From Bradyrhizobium sp. CSA112 (GTDB taxonomy: Bacteria; Pseudomonadota; Alphaproteobacteria; Rhizobiales; Xanthobacteraceae): a stretch of DNA of 64,000 nucleotides. Each line of letters begins with the position of its first letter. The first letter of the stretch is position 1. Location: the NCBI RefSeq assembly GCF_029051645.1, contig NZ_JAACFS010000028.1, forward strand, positions 1-64,000, read 5' to 3'. Under the pieces are notes generated by a model. It worked only from the letters and a program-made list of their open reading frames with translations. It was not told the DNA's origin and searched no databases. Both the position numbers and the translations under genes were made by a program. Positions 41,670-49,160 of this stretch are shown one piece after another.

Positions 41670-41752
41670 CAACGAAGCTGGAAGAGCCCCGGCCGATCGC
41701 TCAGGAGCGGGTGCTGGACTGATCAGAACCGGCCGCGCCGCTCCGGCCGCTC

Positions 41753-44413
41753 TCATGCCGCGTGCGGATCCCGCAGGGATGCGCCGCGCAACAGCTTGCC
41801 GATCTCCGGCTTGCAGGCACCGCAATTGGTGCCCGCCTTCAAAAGCCGGCCGACGGCCTCGACGCTGGCTGCCCCTTTTTGGATCTGGGCCGAGATCTGG
41901 TGCTGCCCGACGCCGAAGCACGAGCAGACGATCGGCCCGACATCCTGGGCCGCATCCAGCGGCTGCCCTGTCAGCAGCGACATCCGCGCATTCGGCGATA
42001 ATGCCTGCTCGGCGAATAGCCCTGATAGCCACGACCGCGAGACCAGCTTGTGATCGGGAGCGATAAACACGCAACCTTCCAGCCGGCCGTCGCGAACGGC
42101 CGCGTAGCGGAAACGGCCGGCCTTCGGATCGCGATAGGCAATCCACTCGATATCGTCATATCCGACGCGGAGCTTCGCCCGCGCCCAATCGCGCCAGCTC
42201 GGCGGCCGCTCGTCGCCGGCGAGCTCCATCCGCCAGCACGTGCCCGAAAGCCCACCGACCCAGTAACCCGCGGCGGGACGCTCGATCTCCTGGCGACTGA
42301 GGATGAAGGCATGCCATTTCGGCAAGTAAGCGGCCGCCTTGACCGGCGTGTGCTTTGACTCAGGCTGTCCGGAGATCGGATCGATGGCCGGATTGACCAG
42401 CGCGTTGACCCGACCGTCGCCAGCATATTCGCCGTTCCAGTGCATCGGCACGAACACGCAGCCGCGCCGCTGCTCGGCAGTGACGACGACGCGCGCCACC
42501 ATCTCGCCCCAGGGGCTCGTCAGTCGCGCGAGTCCGCCATTCTCGACGCCGGTCATACGCGCATCGTCGGGATGGAATTCAGCATAAGGCTCGAACGCGT
42601 GTGCCAGCAGCCGCGGCGATTTTCCGGTCCGCGTCATGGTGTGCCATTGATCGCGGACCCGCCCGGTATTGAGCACCAGCGGGTAGTCGCGATTGGTTGC
42701 ATTCACGGCAGCACGCGGCGTTACCGGCACGAAACGGGCCTTGCGGTCGGCGGTGAAGAATTCACCCGTCTCGAACATCCGCGGCGTGCCGGTCGGATAT
42801 TCCCGCGTCACCGGCCACTGAATCGGGGTAAGCGCATCGTAGGCGCGATCGTCGAGCGTATTCAGGGCGGACAGATCGAAATCGCGTGTCCCCTCATTCT
42901 CGAAACTGGAAAGCCTGGCGTGCTCGCGGAAGATCGCGGCAACGTTCGGATAGTCGAATCCCGAAAAACCCATCCGCCGGGCGACGTCGCAGACGGCCTG
43001 CCAATCGGCCCTTGCGGCGCCGGGCGCCGGCAGGAACCGCCGTTGCCGGGAAATGCGGCGCTCGGAATTGGTGACGGTGCCGTCCTTTTCGCCCCAGGTA
43101 AGCGCCGGGAGCAATACGTGGGCATGACGCGTGGTGTCGGTATGCCGCATGCAATCGGAGACGACGACAAGGTCGCAAGCATCGAGCGCTGCGCGAACGC
43201 GATCGGCATCCGGCAGGCTGACCAGCGGATTGGTGGACATGATCCAGACCGCTTTGATGCGCCGGTCCGCGATCGCATCGAACATGTCGACGGCCTTCAG
43301 GCCCTGCTTGTCCGCGATAACTGGCGAACCCCAGAACCGTTGCACGATATCGCGGTGTTGCGGTTTCTCGAGCTCCATATGGGCGGCAAGTTGATTGGCC
43401 AGCCCGCCGACTTCCCGGCCGCCCATGGCGTTGGGTTGTCCGGTCAGCGAGAACGGGCCCATGCCGGGCCGCCCGATACGGCCGGTCAACAAATGACAGT
43501 TGATGATCGAATTGACCTTGTCGACGCCGCTGCTCGACTGGTTGACGCCCTGCGAATAAAGGGTGACGACCCGTTCAGTTTTGGCAAACCAGTCGAAGAA
43601 CAACGCCACTGCGCCCTCTGCCAGACCGCAGATGGCGGCGGTCTGTGCGACCGTCTGGCCGGCAACCTGCCGCAGCGCGGCTTCGGCGCCCGTGGTGAAT
43701 CCATCCACGAACGCGCTGTCGATGGCATTGCGCGATGCAAGATGCGCGAGCAAGCCGTTGAACAGCACCGAATCGCTGCCCGAGCGAAGCGGCAAATGCA
43801 GATCGGCGCCGTCGCACGTCGCGGTCCGCCGCGGATCGATGACGACAATGCGGCATGCGGGATTGTTGGCCTTGGCGGCCGTCATTCGCTGGTAAAGGAT
43901 CGGATGGCACCAGGCCGCGTTGGAGCCGACGAGGACCAGAAGATCGGCGGTTTCGAGATCCTCATAACAGCCCGGAACGGTGTCGCTGCCGAACGCACGC
44001 TTGTGGCCCGCCACGCTCGACGCCATGCATAGCCGCGAATTGGTGTCGATGTTGGCGGTGCCGATGAAGCCCTTGGCGAGCTTGTTGATGACGTAATAGT
44101 CCTCGGTGAGAATCTGGCCGGACACGTAGAAGGCGATCGAATCCGGTCCATGCTCGCGGACGGTTCTGCCAAATCCGTCCGCGATATGGTCGAGCGCCGT
44201 ATCCCAGCTCGTTTCCTGGCCGTTGATCACAGGCGCGAGCAACCGCCCCTCGAGGCCGATGGTCTCGGCAAGCGCCGAGCCTTTCCCACACAGCCGTCCG
44301 AAATTGGCGGGATGAAGCGGATCGCCCCGGACGGTCACTGTGCCAGCGGCATCCCTGTCAGCGACAACGCCGCAGCCGACGCCGCAATACGGACAGGTTG
44401 TCTTCACTGGCAC
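41753..44413 (-). CDS. nasA: Assimilatory nitrate reductase catalytic subunit (NasA/NasC type)
   Basis: An 886-residue cytoplasmic molybdoenzyme that reduces nitrate to nitrite. The N-terminal 4Fe-4S motif is CPYCGVGCGV with a fourth Cys in GRLCGKG. The bis-MGD domains follow (GSNAAWCHPI, the QTRHMTRT-like region DQWHTMTRTGKSPRL). The C-terminal about 60 residues are a BFD-like [2Fe-2S] domain with VCSCFGVGQ and GTNCGACKPE, as in Klebsiella NasA. It starts with GTG at 44413. It is the third gene of the nirB-nirD-nasA operon, 11 bases after nirD. Confidence 0.93.
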   Translation of the reverse strand: MPVKTTCPYCGVGCGVVADRDAAGTVTVRGDPLHPANFGRLCGKGSALAETIGLEGRLLAPVINGQETSWDTALDHIADGFGRTVREHGPDSIAFYVSGQILTEDYYVINKLAKGFIGTANIDTNSRLCMASSVAGHKRAFGSDTVPGCYEDLETADLLVLVGSNAAWCHPILYQRMTAAKANNPACRIVVIDPRRTATCDGADLHLPLRSGSDSVLFNGLLAHLASRNAIDSAFVDGFTTGAEAALRQVAGQTVAQTAAICGLAEGAVALFFDWFAKTERVVTLYSQGVNQSSSGVDKVNSIINCHLLTGRIGRPGMGPFSLTGQPNAMGGREVGGLANQLAAHMELEKPQHRDIVQRFWGSPVIADKQGLKAVDMFDAIADRRIKAVWIMSTNPLVSLPDADRVRAALDACDLVVVSDCMRHTDTTRHAHVLLPALTWGEKDGTVTNSERRISRQRRFLPAPGAARADWQAVCDVARRMGFSGFDYPNVAAIFREHARLSSFENEGTRDFDLSALNTLDDRAYDALTPIQWPVTREYPTGTPRMFETGEFFTADRKARFVPVTPRAAVNATNRDYPLVLNTGRVRDQWHTMTRTGKSPRLLAHAFEPYAEFHPDDARMTGVENGGLARLTSPWGEMVARVVVTAEQRRGCVFVPMHWNGEYAGDGRVNALVNPAIDPISGQPESKHTPVKAAAYLPKWHAFILSRQEIERPAAGYWVGGLSGTCWRMELAGDERPPSWRDWARAKLRVGYDDIEWIAYRDPKAGRFRYAAVRDGRLEGCVFIAPDHKLVSRSWLSGLFAEQALSPNARMSLLTGQPLDAAQDVGPIVCSCFGVGQHQISAQIQKGAASVEAVGRLLKAGTNCGACKPEIGKLLRGASLRDPHAA

Positions 44414-44424
44414 GGGCGATCACC

Positions 44425-44760
44425 TCACTCAGCGGGCACGGCCGCCGCCGTCTGAACGCAAAGCCAAACGATGTCGTTCTCCACCTTGGTCGGATGTGCG
44501 CGCGTACATCCCTCATCGGGCGCGACCGCCGTGCCGCTCCTGAGCTCGATGACGAAATTGTGCAGCGGACAGGTGACGCGCTTGTTGTGGACGATGCCTT
44601 GCGACAACGGTCCGCCCTTGTGCGGACAGCGATCGTCGAGCGCGAACACCTCGTCATCGGCAGTTCGAAATACCGCGATGTCTCCGGACGCCGTCCGCAC
44701 GACGCGCGAGCCGAGAACGGGAATATCGTTCAGCGCCCCGATTTCGATCCATTTCGTCAT
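44425..44760 (-). CDS. nirD: Nitrite reductase [NAD(P)H] small subunit
   Basis: A 111-residue Rieske-like subunit of assimilatory nitrite reductase. The cluster-binding motifs are CPHKGGPLSQG and CPLHNFVIEL (CxH...CxxH). The ATG at 44760 overlaps the nirB stop as ATGA, so the subunits are made in step. The longer upstream frame (to 44946) is internal to nirB. Confidence 0.94.
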   Translation of the reverse strand: MTKWIEIGALNDIPVLGSRVVRTASGDIAVFRTADDEVFALDDRCPHKGGPLSQGIVHNKRVTCPLHNFVIELRSGTAVAPDEGCTRAHPTKVENDIVWLCVQTAAAVPAE

Positions 44761-47216
44761 GCGAGTTCCAGCTCCGCCAGCGGGGTGAATTCGTTGCGGT
44801 CGACGCCGCGTTGGGCGCGCGCCGCCCACGGATCGCTCTGCGAGAATTGCTGCGAATAGGCGAAGCGGCCGAACAGCGCCTTGCGATTGGCGACATCGTC
44901 GACCACCTGCTTGCGGATGGCATCGAGACCGATCCGATCGCACCACTTGTACATGCGCTCCAGATACCAGCCCTGCTCACGATAGAGCTGGGTCAGCGCG
45001 GCGATGATTTCGAGCGTCTCCTCCTCGGTCGAAACCTTGGTCAGGAATTCGGTCCCCTTGATGTGAAGACCGGCGGCACCGGCGAAATGGATCTCAAAAC
45101 CGGAATCGACGCAGACGACGCCGACATCCTTGCAGGTCGCCTCCGCGCAGTTGCGCGGACAACCTGACACCGCAAGCTTCACCTTGGCCGGCGTCCATGA
45201 GCCCCACATGAATTTCTCGATCTTGATGCCGAGACCGGTCGAATCCTGCGTACCGAAACGGCACCATTCCGAACCGACACAGGTCTTCACCGTGCGCAGT
45301 CCCTTGGCATAGGCGTGGCCCGATACCATCCCCGCCTCATTGAGGTCGGCCCAGACCGCGGGCAAATCCTCCTTCTTCACGCCCAGAAGATCGATGCGCT
45401 GTCCGCCGGTTACCTTGACAGTCGGAATCTTGAATTTGTCCGCAACATCGGCGATGGCTCGCAATTCATCCGGCGTCGTGACGCCGCCCCACATCCGCGG
45501 CACGACCGAATACGTGCCGTCCTTCTGGATGTTGGCGTGAACGCGCTCGTTGATGTAGCGCGACTGCTGATCGTCGCGATACTCGCCGGGCCAGGTGGCG
45601 AGCAGATAATAGTTCAAGGCGGGCCGGCAGGAGTGGCAGCCGTTCGGCGTCTTCCAGTCCATGAACCTCATCACATCGGGGATGGTCTTCAAGCCGTTCT
45701 CGATGATGACGCGGCGCGCGTCATCATGGCTGTGATCGGTGCACGCGCACATCGGCTTGACCTTCGGCGCCGCCGAATAGTCGCCGCCGAGCGTGAAGGC
45801 GAGAACCTGCTCGACCAGGCCGGTACATGAGCCGCACGACGAGGATGCCTTGGTGTGGGCCCGCACGTCGTCGATCGTGAAGAGTTTCTTTTCGCTGATC
45901 GCCTTGACGATCGTACCCTTGCAGACGCCGTTGCATCCGCAGATTTCCGCTTCGTCGCTCATGGCGGCGACCGAGTTCTTGCCGCTATGGCCACCATCGC
46001 CGAGATTGGCGGCGCCGAACACCAGCCGCTCGCGCATTTGCGAAACGTCGGTGCCGTCGCGCAGATGCTGGAAGTACCACGGGCCGTCGATGGTATCGCC
46101 ATAGAGCACGGCGCCGATGATCTTCTTGTCGCGCAGAATGATCCGCTTGTAGACGCCGCGGGAAGCGTCCTGCATGACGATCTCTTCCTTGTCCGCACCC
46201 GGCGCGAAATCGCCGGCGGAGAACAGGTCGATCCCGGTCACCTTCAATTTGGTCGAAACCACCGAACCGTCATAGGTGGCGAAGCCCTTCATGGCGAGAT
46301 GGTTGGCGCAAACCTTGGCCTGATCGAACAAGGGAGCCACGAGGCCGTAGGTCTGGCGGCGGTGCTGCACGCATTCACCGACGGCATAGATCCGCCCGTC
46401 GTAGGTCTGCATGGTGTCGGAGACGACGATGCCGCGCTCACAATACAGACCTGCCTTGCGCGCCAGTTCGACATTCGGGCGGATGCCGACCGCCATCACG
46501 ACCAGATCGGCCGGGATCTCCTCGCCGTCGGCAAAGCGCACGCCGGTCACGCGATCCTCACCAAGGATCGCCTGCGTCTGCGCGGGCATCTTGAACACCA
46601 TGCCGCGCTCTTCCAGCGACTTGCGCAGCAATCCACCCGCGACCTGATCGAGCTGGCGCTCCATCAGCGTGTCGAGCAGATGCACGACAGTGACGTTCAT
46701 GCCGCGCTTCATCAAGCCGTTGGCGGCTTCGAGGCCGAGCAGACCGCCGCCGATCACGACGGCATTCTTGTAGCTCGTCGAGGCATGAACCATGTGCTCG
46801 ACGTCCTGAATGTCGCGAAAGCCGATGACGCCCGGCAAGTCCTTGCCCGGGAGGGGCAACATGATCGGGTTCGAGCCGGTGGCGATCAGCAGGCGATCGT
46901 AGGGTACCCGCGCGCCTTCCATGGTGACGACTTCGCAGGTTCGGCGATCGATCATCTCGATCATTTCGCCCTTGCGCAGCGTGATCCCGTTATCCTCGTA
47001 CCACTGCTCGGTGTTGAGCATGATGTCGTCGACGGTCTTCTCGCCGGCGAGCACAGGCGACAACAAGATTCGATTGTAGTTGCCGTACGGCTCGGAGCCG
47101 AAGACGGTGATGTCGTAGAGATCGGGCGCACGGTCCAGCAACACTTCGACCGTGCGGATGCCGGCCATACCGTTGCCGATCACCACCAACTTTTGCTTGT
47201 TTATTTTCTCGAGCAT
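44757..47216 (-). CDS. nirB: Nitrite reductase [NAD(P)H] large subunit
   Basis: An 819-residue cytoplasmic enzyme that reduces nitrite to ammonium. The FAD/NAD(P)H-binding N-terminal half has VVIGNGMAGIRTVEVL and VVIGGGLLGLEAANGL. The BFD-like [2Fe-2S] segment is CGCNGVCKG...CGSCTG. The sirohaem/4Fe-4S half has CVGSEWCRFGTQDS and SGCPRNCAEATCKD (four Cys). The start at 47216 is favoured; the in-frame 47270 lies in the leader. It is the first gene of the nirB-nirD-nasA operon. A sigma-54-like promoter and possible antitermination leader lie upstream. Confidence 0.96.
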   Translation of the reverse strand: MLEKINKQKLVVIGNGMAGIRTVEVLLDRAPDLYDITVFGSEPYGNYNRILLSPVLAGEKTVDDIMLNTEQWYEDNGITLRKGEMIEMIDRRTCEVVTMEGARVPYDRLLIATGSNPIMLPLPGKDLPGVIGFRDIQDVEHMVHASTSYKNAVVIGGGLLGLEAANGLMKRGMNVTVVHLLDTLMERQLDQVAGGLLRKSLEERGMVFKMPAQTQAILGEDRVTGVRFADGEEIPADLVVMAVGIRPNVELARKAGLYCERGIVVSDTMQTYDGRIYAVGECVQHRRQTYGLVAPLFDQAKVCANHLAMKGFATYDGSVVSTKLKVTGIDLFSAGDFAPGADKEEIVMQDASRGVYKRIILRDKKIIGAVLYGDTIDGPWYFQHLRDGTDVSQMRERLVFGAANLGDGGHSGKNSVAAMSDEAEICGCNGVCKGTIVKAISEKKLFTIDDVRAHTKASSSCGSCTGLVEQVLAFTLGGDYSAAPKVKPMCACTDHSHDDARRVIIENGLKTIPDVMRFMDWKTPNGCHSCRPALNYYLLATWPGEYRDDQQSRYINERVHANIQKDGTYSVVPRMWGGVTTPDELRAIADVADKFKIPTVKVTGGQRIDLLGVKKEDLPAVWADLNEAGMVSGHAYAKGLRTVKTCVGSEWCRFGTQDSTGLGIKIEKFMWGSWTPAKVKLAVSGCPRNCAEATCKDVGVVCVDSGFEIHFAGAAGLHIKGTEFLTKVSTEEETLEIIAALTQLYREQGWYLERMYKWCDRIGLDAIRKQVVDDVANRKALFGRFAYSQQFSQSDPWAARAQRGVDRNEFTPLAELELA

Positions 47217-47281
47217 GCTCTGCCTTCTATCCAGGTTCCGATGGTCCCTCTCAGCGACGCAGCCCTGCATCGTCGATCGGC

Positions 47282-47340
47282 AAAAAGTATTGATTGATTG
47301 GGAATGCCCATCGGCGGGCAGCGGACCGTCGACTCTGACG
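47282..47340 (-). promoter_or_regulatory. Possible ANTAR/NasT antitermination leader of nirB
   Basis: Read on the minus strand: first hairpin CGTC-[AGAGTC]-GACG (47340-47327) has a hexaloop with A1 and G4, as required by ANTAR proteins. A second hairpin TGCCC-[GCCGAT]-GGGCA (47320-47305) has a hexaloop with G4 but G at position 1. A weaker competing stem GATGGG-CATT-CCCAATC (47312-47296) overlaps the second hairpin and is followed after 9 bases by TTTTT (47286-47282). This order matches NasR/NasT leaders. The stems are short, so this is a hypothesis. Confidence 0.45.
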
Positions 47341-47356
47341 ATCGATATTTTACGTA

Positions 47357-47372
47357 TTCAAGAGGCGTGCCA
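47357..47372 (-). promoter_or_regulatory. Sigma-54-like promoter for nirB-nirD-nasA
   Basis: On the minus strand TGGCACG-CCTC-TTGAA matches the RpoN consensus TGGCACG-N4-TTGCW with the -24 box perfect and exact spacing. The -12 box deviates at one strongly conserved base (GA for GC). The predicted transcription start, near 47346, lies about 130 bases upstream of nirB and just before the leader hairpins. Confidence 0.5.
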
Positions 47373-47444
47373 ACGCCGGATCCGTAGTTTTTCGGGCGCA
47401 GCGCGCGGCTTCAGTCGATGAATCGTTAGTTGGCGGCCCGTTCG

Positions 47445-47452
47445 CGTGCACG
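47445..47452. promoter_or_regulatory. GTGCAC palindrome A in nitrate control region
   Basis: CGTGCACG within TTCGCGTGCACGAATGCC. It shares GTGCAC-(G)AATGC with palindrome B 38 bases to the right. Position between the two sigma-54-like promoters suits an enhancer-type activator site; the protein is not identified. Confidence 0.4.
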
Positions 47453-47482
47453 AATGCCCAAAAAATCACCCATGCGGGTTAT

Positions 47483-47498
47483 GCATTGTGCACAATGC
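47483..47498. promoter_or_regulatory. 16-bp palindrome B in nitrate control region
   Basis: A perfect palindrome, GCATTGTG paired with CACAATGC. It lies about 110 bases upstream of the nirB promoter and about 235 bases upstream of the narK promoter, a typical distance for an enhancer-binding protein such as NtrC. The match to the usual NtrC sequence (GCAC-N7-GTGC) is only partial, so another regulator is possible. Confidence 0.5.
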
Positions 47499-47730
47499 GA
47501 ATATTCGCCAATAAACCGGCGTCAGCTCGCCCCCGCAAATGGCATCCGCGGAACAGCGGCTTTTCAGCCTCGCCTTTCCGTTAATATTTGGCTCAGCATA
47601 ATAAAACACCACACTGCACGTTCGAGCGGCTGTTCTTGCCGACAAACAGAGCAGTGGCCGGATTCGCGGCAGTTTCTCGGCGCCCGGCAAGGCACTGCAA
47701 ATAAACGCTAAGTAGGGCGCTCGCTGCTTC

Positions 47731-47746
47731 TGGCACACGAATTGCT
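47731..47746 (+). promoter_or_regulatory. Sigma-54-like promoter for narK
   Basis: TGGCAC-ACGAA-TTGCT keeps both invariant elements (GG at -24, GC at -12) at the canonical spacing and matches TGGCACG-N4-TTGCW at all but one base. The predicted start lies near 47757, about 110 bases before the narK ATG. Confidence 0.7.
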
Positions 47747-47765
47747 GACGTTGAGACCAGTAGTG

Positions 47766-47788
47766 CGTCTCAACGACGAGACGACTCG
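47766..47788 (+). promoter_or_regulatory. Hexaloop hairpin in the narK leader
   Basis: CGTCTC-[AACGAC]-GAGACG (47766-47783) is a 6-bp perfect stem with a hexaloop that has A1 and G4, as in ANTAR-protein targets. It competes with CGAG-ACGA-CTCG (47777-47788). An 8-bp inverted repeat GTTGAGAC/GTCTCAAC at 47750-47774 overlaps the same bases, probably at the DNA level. Only one hexaloop hairpin is seen, and no T-tract follows. Confidence 0.4.
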
Positions 47789-47867
47789 CTTCCCAACATT
47801 CCGTTCCTTTGTGCCGAGATCACTGCGCGCCTGCGCGGTATCACGCGCCGATGTTCGAGGCTGCTCG

Positions 47868-49127
47868 ATGAAGTTTGCTGAATTCAAGAAGGCCGGCCAC
47901 TGGCCCACGCTGCTCGCCGCCTTTCTCTATTTCGACATAAGCTTCATGGCTTGGGTCGCGCTCGGTCCGTTGATCGTCTACATCGTGCACGACATGAATC
48001 TCGCCGTCGACGAGAAGTTCACGCTCGTCGCCATTCCGGTTCTGGCCGGCGCGTTGCTGCGGGTGCCGATGGGCATTTTCGCCGATCTGTTCGGCGCCAA
48101 ACGGACCGGAATTGTCGCGCAACTCGTCGTCATCGCCGCGACCGGCTGGGTTTGCTACTTCGGACTTCCGAGCAAGCTGTCGGTGGAGTTATTCGGCCTT
48201 GCGCTCGGCATCGGTGGCGCTTCGTTCGCGGTAGCGCTGCCGCAGGCAAGCCGCTGGTACCCGCCGCAATATCAGGGCGTGGTGATGGGGATCGCCGGCG
48301 CCGGCAACATGGGTGTCGTGCTCGACACGATGTTCGCACCGACGATCGCAGAATACTGGGGTTGGCAAGCCGTATTCGGCGTGCTGCTCGTCCCGATGCT
48401 GCTGATCCTCGCCTACTATGCCTATGCCGCCAAGGATGCGCCCGGAGAGCGGAAGCCGATTTCGCTGAAGGCTTATGGTGCGTTGCTGCGCGATCCCGAC
48501 AGCCGCTGGTTCATGTTCTTCTACTTCATCACCTTCGGCGGCTTCGTCGGACTGGCCAACGCGTTGCCGCTGTATTTCACCGTGCAATATCATGTATCAG
48601 GCGTGGCCGCAGGCCTGCTGGTGTCCTTGATCGTCGCTTTCGGTTCGGGTTTCCGTCCCGTCGGCGGCCTGATCGCCGACCGCATCGGCGGCATCCGTTC
48701 ATTGTCGATGCTGTTTGGAGTCGTCGTGGCGGCGTATGTCGCCATCGCCTTCATGCCGGAAGGACCGGCCGCGCCGACGCCTGCGGGCTGGGCGCTCACC
48801 CAGATGCCGCGGATCGCCTGGATGTCGGTGTTGCTGTTCTCCATCGGAGTCCTCGCGCTCGGCATGGGCAATGGCGCCGTGTTTCAGCTCATTCCACTCC
48901 GCTTCCGTCAGGAGATCGGCCTAATGACCGGCATGGTCGGCTGCGCCGGCGGCATCGGCGGCTTCTTCCTTGCCAAGGCGCTCGGCGTCGCCAAGGGAAT
49001 GACCGGCGGATTCGGCGCAGGCTTCCTGTTTTTCGGCCTGCTGGCGTTGCTTGGTTTCCTGGGACTTGCCATGGTCAAGGTCCGCTGGCGCACCACATGG
49101 GGCGCCGCATCGGGAGCGCGGGTCTGA
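47868..49127 (+). CDS. narK: Nitrate/nitrite transporter, MFS (NarK/NasA type)
   Basis: A 419-residue inner-membrane transporter of about 12 TM helices. The nitrate signature region of the NNP family is seen in SRWYPPQYQGVVMGIAGAGNMG and in the C-terminal GNGAVFQLIPLRFRQEIGLMTGMVG. The conserved Arg of TM2 lies in ALLRVPMGIFAD. The ATG at 47868 was chosen for the start of the first helix. It probably takes up nitrate for the reductases encoded divergently. The kinase/phosphatase gene follows 33 bases later. Confidence 0.93.
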   Translation: MKFAEFKKAGHWPTLLAAFLYFDISFMAWVALGPLIVYIVHDMNLAVDEKFTLVAIPVLAGALLRVPMGIFADLFGAKRTGIVAQLVVIAATGWVCYFGLPSKLSVELFGLALGIGGASFAVALPQASRWYPPQYQGVVMGIAGAGNMGVVLDTMFAPTIAEYWGWQAVFGVLLVPMLLILAYYAYAAKDAPGERKPISLKAYGALLRDPDSRWFMFFYFITFGGFVGLANALPLYFTVQYHVSGVAAGLLVSLIVAFGSGFRPVGGLIADRIGGIRSLSMLFGVVVAAYVAIAFMPEGPAAPTPAGWALTQMPRIAWMSVLLFSIGVLALGMGNGAVFQLIPLRFRQEIGLMTGMVGCAGGIGGFFLAKALGVAKGMTGGFGAGFLFFGLLALLGFLGLAMVKVRWRTTWGAASGARV

Positions 49128-49160
49128 CGACCAGCGCTGCAAACTCGGCAGGCTTCGCGG

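Larger units (their letters stand above)
47217..47867. other. nirB/narK divergent control region (650 bp, no gene)
   Basis: No convincing ORF; the region is less G+C-rich than its surroundings. It contains the promoter, palindrome and leader elements listed separately below: on the left for nirB (minus), on the right for narK (plus), and two GTGCAC palindromes between. Short frames at 47430-47711 (+) and 47466-47738 (-) are judged chance. Confidence 0.75.

Noticed and set aside
42440..44032. Plus-strand frame of 530 codons opposite nasA
   Set aside because: Antisense shadow; nasA is clear on the minus strand.
45855..47297. Plus-strand frame of 480 codons opposite nirB
   Set aside because: Antisense shadow; nirB is clear on the minus strand.
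47466..47738. Minus-strand frame of 90 codons in the nitrate control region
   Set aside because: Overlaps the palindromes and promoter elements, has unusual Cys/Arg composition and no ribosome site.
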